Shown here piece after piece: positions 63,217-64,000 of a stretch of 64,000 bases of DNA. Source of the DNA: Terriglobia bacterium (GTDB lineage Bacteria > Acidobacteriota > Terriglobia > Terriglobales > Acidobacteriaceae); contig JAIQGL010000001.1 in NCBI GenBank assembly GCA_020072585.1, forward strand, positions 186,001-250,000, in the 5' to 3' direction. Position numbers and translations under genes: made by a program. The notes under the pieces were generated by a model. That model made no database searches. It had not been told where the DNA came from and saw nothing but the letters and a program-made list of their open reading frames with translations. Numbering within the stretch: position 1 is the stretch's first letter; each line of letters begins with the position of its first letter.

Positions 63217-63921
63217 TTAGGAGGCAATCTGCCTTGAGTTCTTGCGCACTTTCCTCACATGATCGAGCACGATCACCGTTCCCACCCAAACCGTTGCCGC
63301 CAGATATCCGGCCAGAACGTCGCTGGGGTAATGCACTCCCAGATAAATGCGTGATATGCCAATGGCGACGACCAGCGCAGCGGCAATCACCCAGATCACC
63401 ACGCGCAACCAAACAGATTTAGTACGGGCGCTGAGCAGCCCGGCCATCACGCCGTAAAAACAAAGCGAGGACAATGCATGCCCACTGGGAAAACTGTAAT
63501 ACCTGGCCGGTGAGCCAAAGAACGCCGCAGGACGAACGCGATGGTAGGCGTATTTCAGCGCAAGGTCGAGCAGCACGGAGCCGATCATCGCAATGGCGAG
63601 CCACAGAGCAGCGCGCTTCCAGCGAAGTTTGGCAAAGACCATGAACGCGATCACAACCTCGACCAGAAGAATCTCATAGCCCAGGAGAGAAATGGCATGC
63701 ATCACCCTGGTCATGCCGGCAGAGGCATACCCGTGAACCCAGTCGCGGACGACCTGGTCAAAATGCTGGGTATCGCCTTCAAGCACCTCGCTTCCAAGCT
63801 TGGCAAAAAGGAAGAGCGCAAGCACGGCCACGGCCATGCTGGCCACGATCGCAGCTTCAAACAGCGCCGTTGGCTGGGGCGCTTCCTCGGGGCCGGCAAG
63901 CTGGTCGTTAGCGTCGGGCAT
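63217..63921 (-). CDS. PAP2 family phosphatase
   Basis: 234 residues with six TM segments. The three phosphatase motifs are complete: KYAYHRVRP (about 122-130), PSGH (about 144-147, His acid) and SRIYLGVHYPSDVLAG (about 187-202, nucleophilic His in GVHYPSD). The motifs lie on the extracytoplasmic side in this family. Likely substrates are phosphatidic acid, undecaprenyl pyrophosphate or similar lipids. Its start overlaps the end of an upstream minus-strand gene. It converges with the patatin gene, which also acts on lipids. Confidence 0.92.
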   Translation of the reverse strand: MPDANDQLAGPEEAPQPTALFEAAIVASMAVAVLALFLFAKLGSEVLEGDTQHFDQVVRDWVHGYASAGMTRVMHAISLLGYEILLVEVVIAFMVFAKLRWKRAALWLAIAMIGSVLLDLALKYAYHRVRPAAFFGSPARYYSFPSGHALSSLCFYGVMAGLLSARTKSVWLRVVIWVIAAALVVAIGISRIYLGVHYPSDVLAGYLAATVWVGTVIVLDHVRKVRKNSRQIAS

Positions 63922-64000
63922 TGCGGGCCTTTGCGGTGAAAGTTACGATGAGCTCGTCCAGCTTCGCCAGAAGTGCGCCGTTGCCGGTGCGCGGATAGGA
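63908..64000 (-). CDS. C-terminal fragment of a gene continuing past the right edge
   Basis: The last 30 codons, SYPRTGNGALLAKLDELIVT ending FTAKARNARR and TAA at 63910-63908, overlap the PAP2 start by 14 bp, an arrangement typical of coupled genes. The fragment is too short to name. It resembles the amphipathic C-terminal helix of a soluble enzyme. Confidence 0.45.
   Translation of the reverse strand, partial: SYPRTGNGALLAKLDELIVTFTAKARNARR

Overview
This 64 kb window looks like chromosomal DNA of an Acidobacteriota (Terriglobia/Koribacter-like) bacterium. The grounds are two about 1,200-residue outer-membrane receptor-like proteins with an N-terminal carboxypeptidase-regulatory-like domain, a PadR regulator next to an 'acidobacterial duplicated orphan permease' (ADOP/MacB-like), an SBBP-repeat secreted protein, GC-rich genes and several intergenic repeat families. 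This placement is inferred from gene types; no marker gene was compared.

Layout. 1-7.6 kb: the 5' part of an SBBP-repeat protein that runs off the left edge, a CxxC mini-protein, a secreted transglutaminase-like protein and receptor-like paralog 1. 7.6-17.7 kb: a GT39-like membrane glycosyltransferase, a three-enzyme fusion (GH18-like, polysaccharide deacetylase, GT2), an orphan SIR2-domain protein, an M61 peptidase, a small membrane protein, a cupin and a BON protein. 17.8-27.6 kb: a long plus-strand acyl-CoA operon of Liu/Atu type: carboxylase beta, biotin carboxylase/BCCP, acyl-CoA dehydrogenase, acyl-CoA ligase, AtuA, DinB, an AtuA-like C-terminal domain and enoyl-CoA hydratase. It faces a minus-strand beta-oxidation set (SDR, thiolase, FadB/FadJ-like; 27.8-32.1 kb). 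Together they could activate branched or terpenoid-derived acids and degrade them to acetyl-CoA.

32-36.6 kb is an accessory stretch, AT-richer in its middle: an NTF2-like protein, a homing-endonuclease-associated-repeat protein with a nuclease-like C-terminus, a two-TM coiled-coil protein of unknown function, an HTH protein with a near-consensus promoter that may make a leaderless mRNA, and small hypotheticals. 36.7-42.3 kb: a di-heme peroxidase, a DUF2207 membrane protein, tRNA-Met with a broken tandem partial copy, and a lipoprotein. 42.4-46.3 kb is the housekeeping operon aroC-def-fmt-rsmB. It is followed by a possible MACPF-like protein, then PBP1A with a coupled PASTA protein, and an S41-family protein that lacks both catalytic residues.

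52.8-64 kb: a MerR regulator, a lysine-rich secreted mini-protein, a lone LytTR regulator divergent from receptor paralog 2, PadR plus ADOP permease, a patatin with transmembrane helices inside its catalytic domain, a PAP2 phosphatase and the end of another gene. Intergenic spaces hold at least four dispersed repeat families. The observations I rate highest are the S41 pseudoprotease, the GH18-deacetylase-GT2 fusion, the orphan SIR2 protein, the patatin with embedded helices, the possible MACPF protein and the 34-36 kb accessory cassette.
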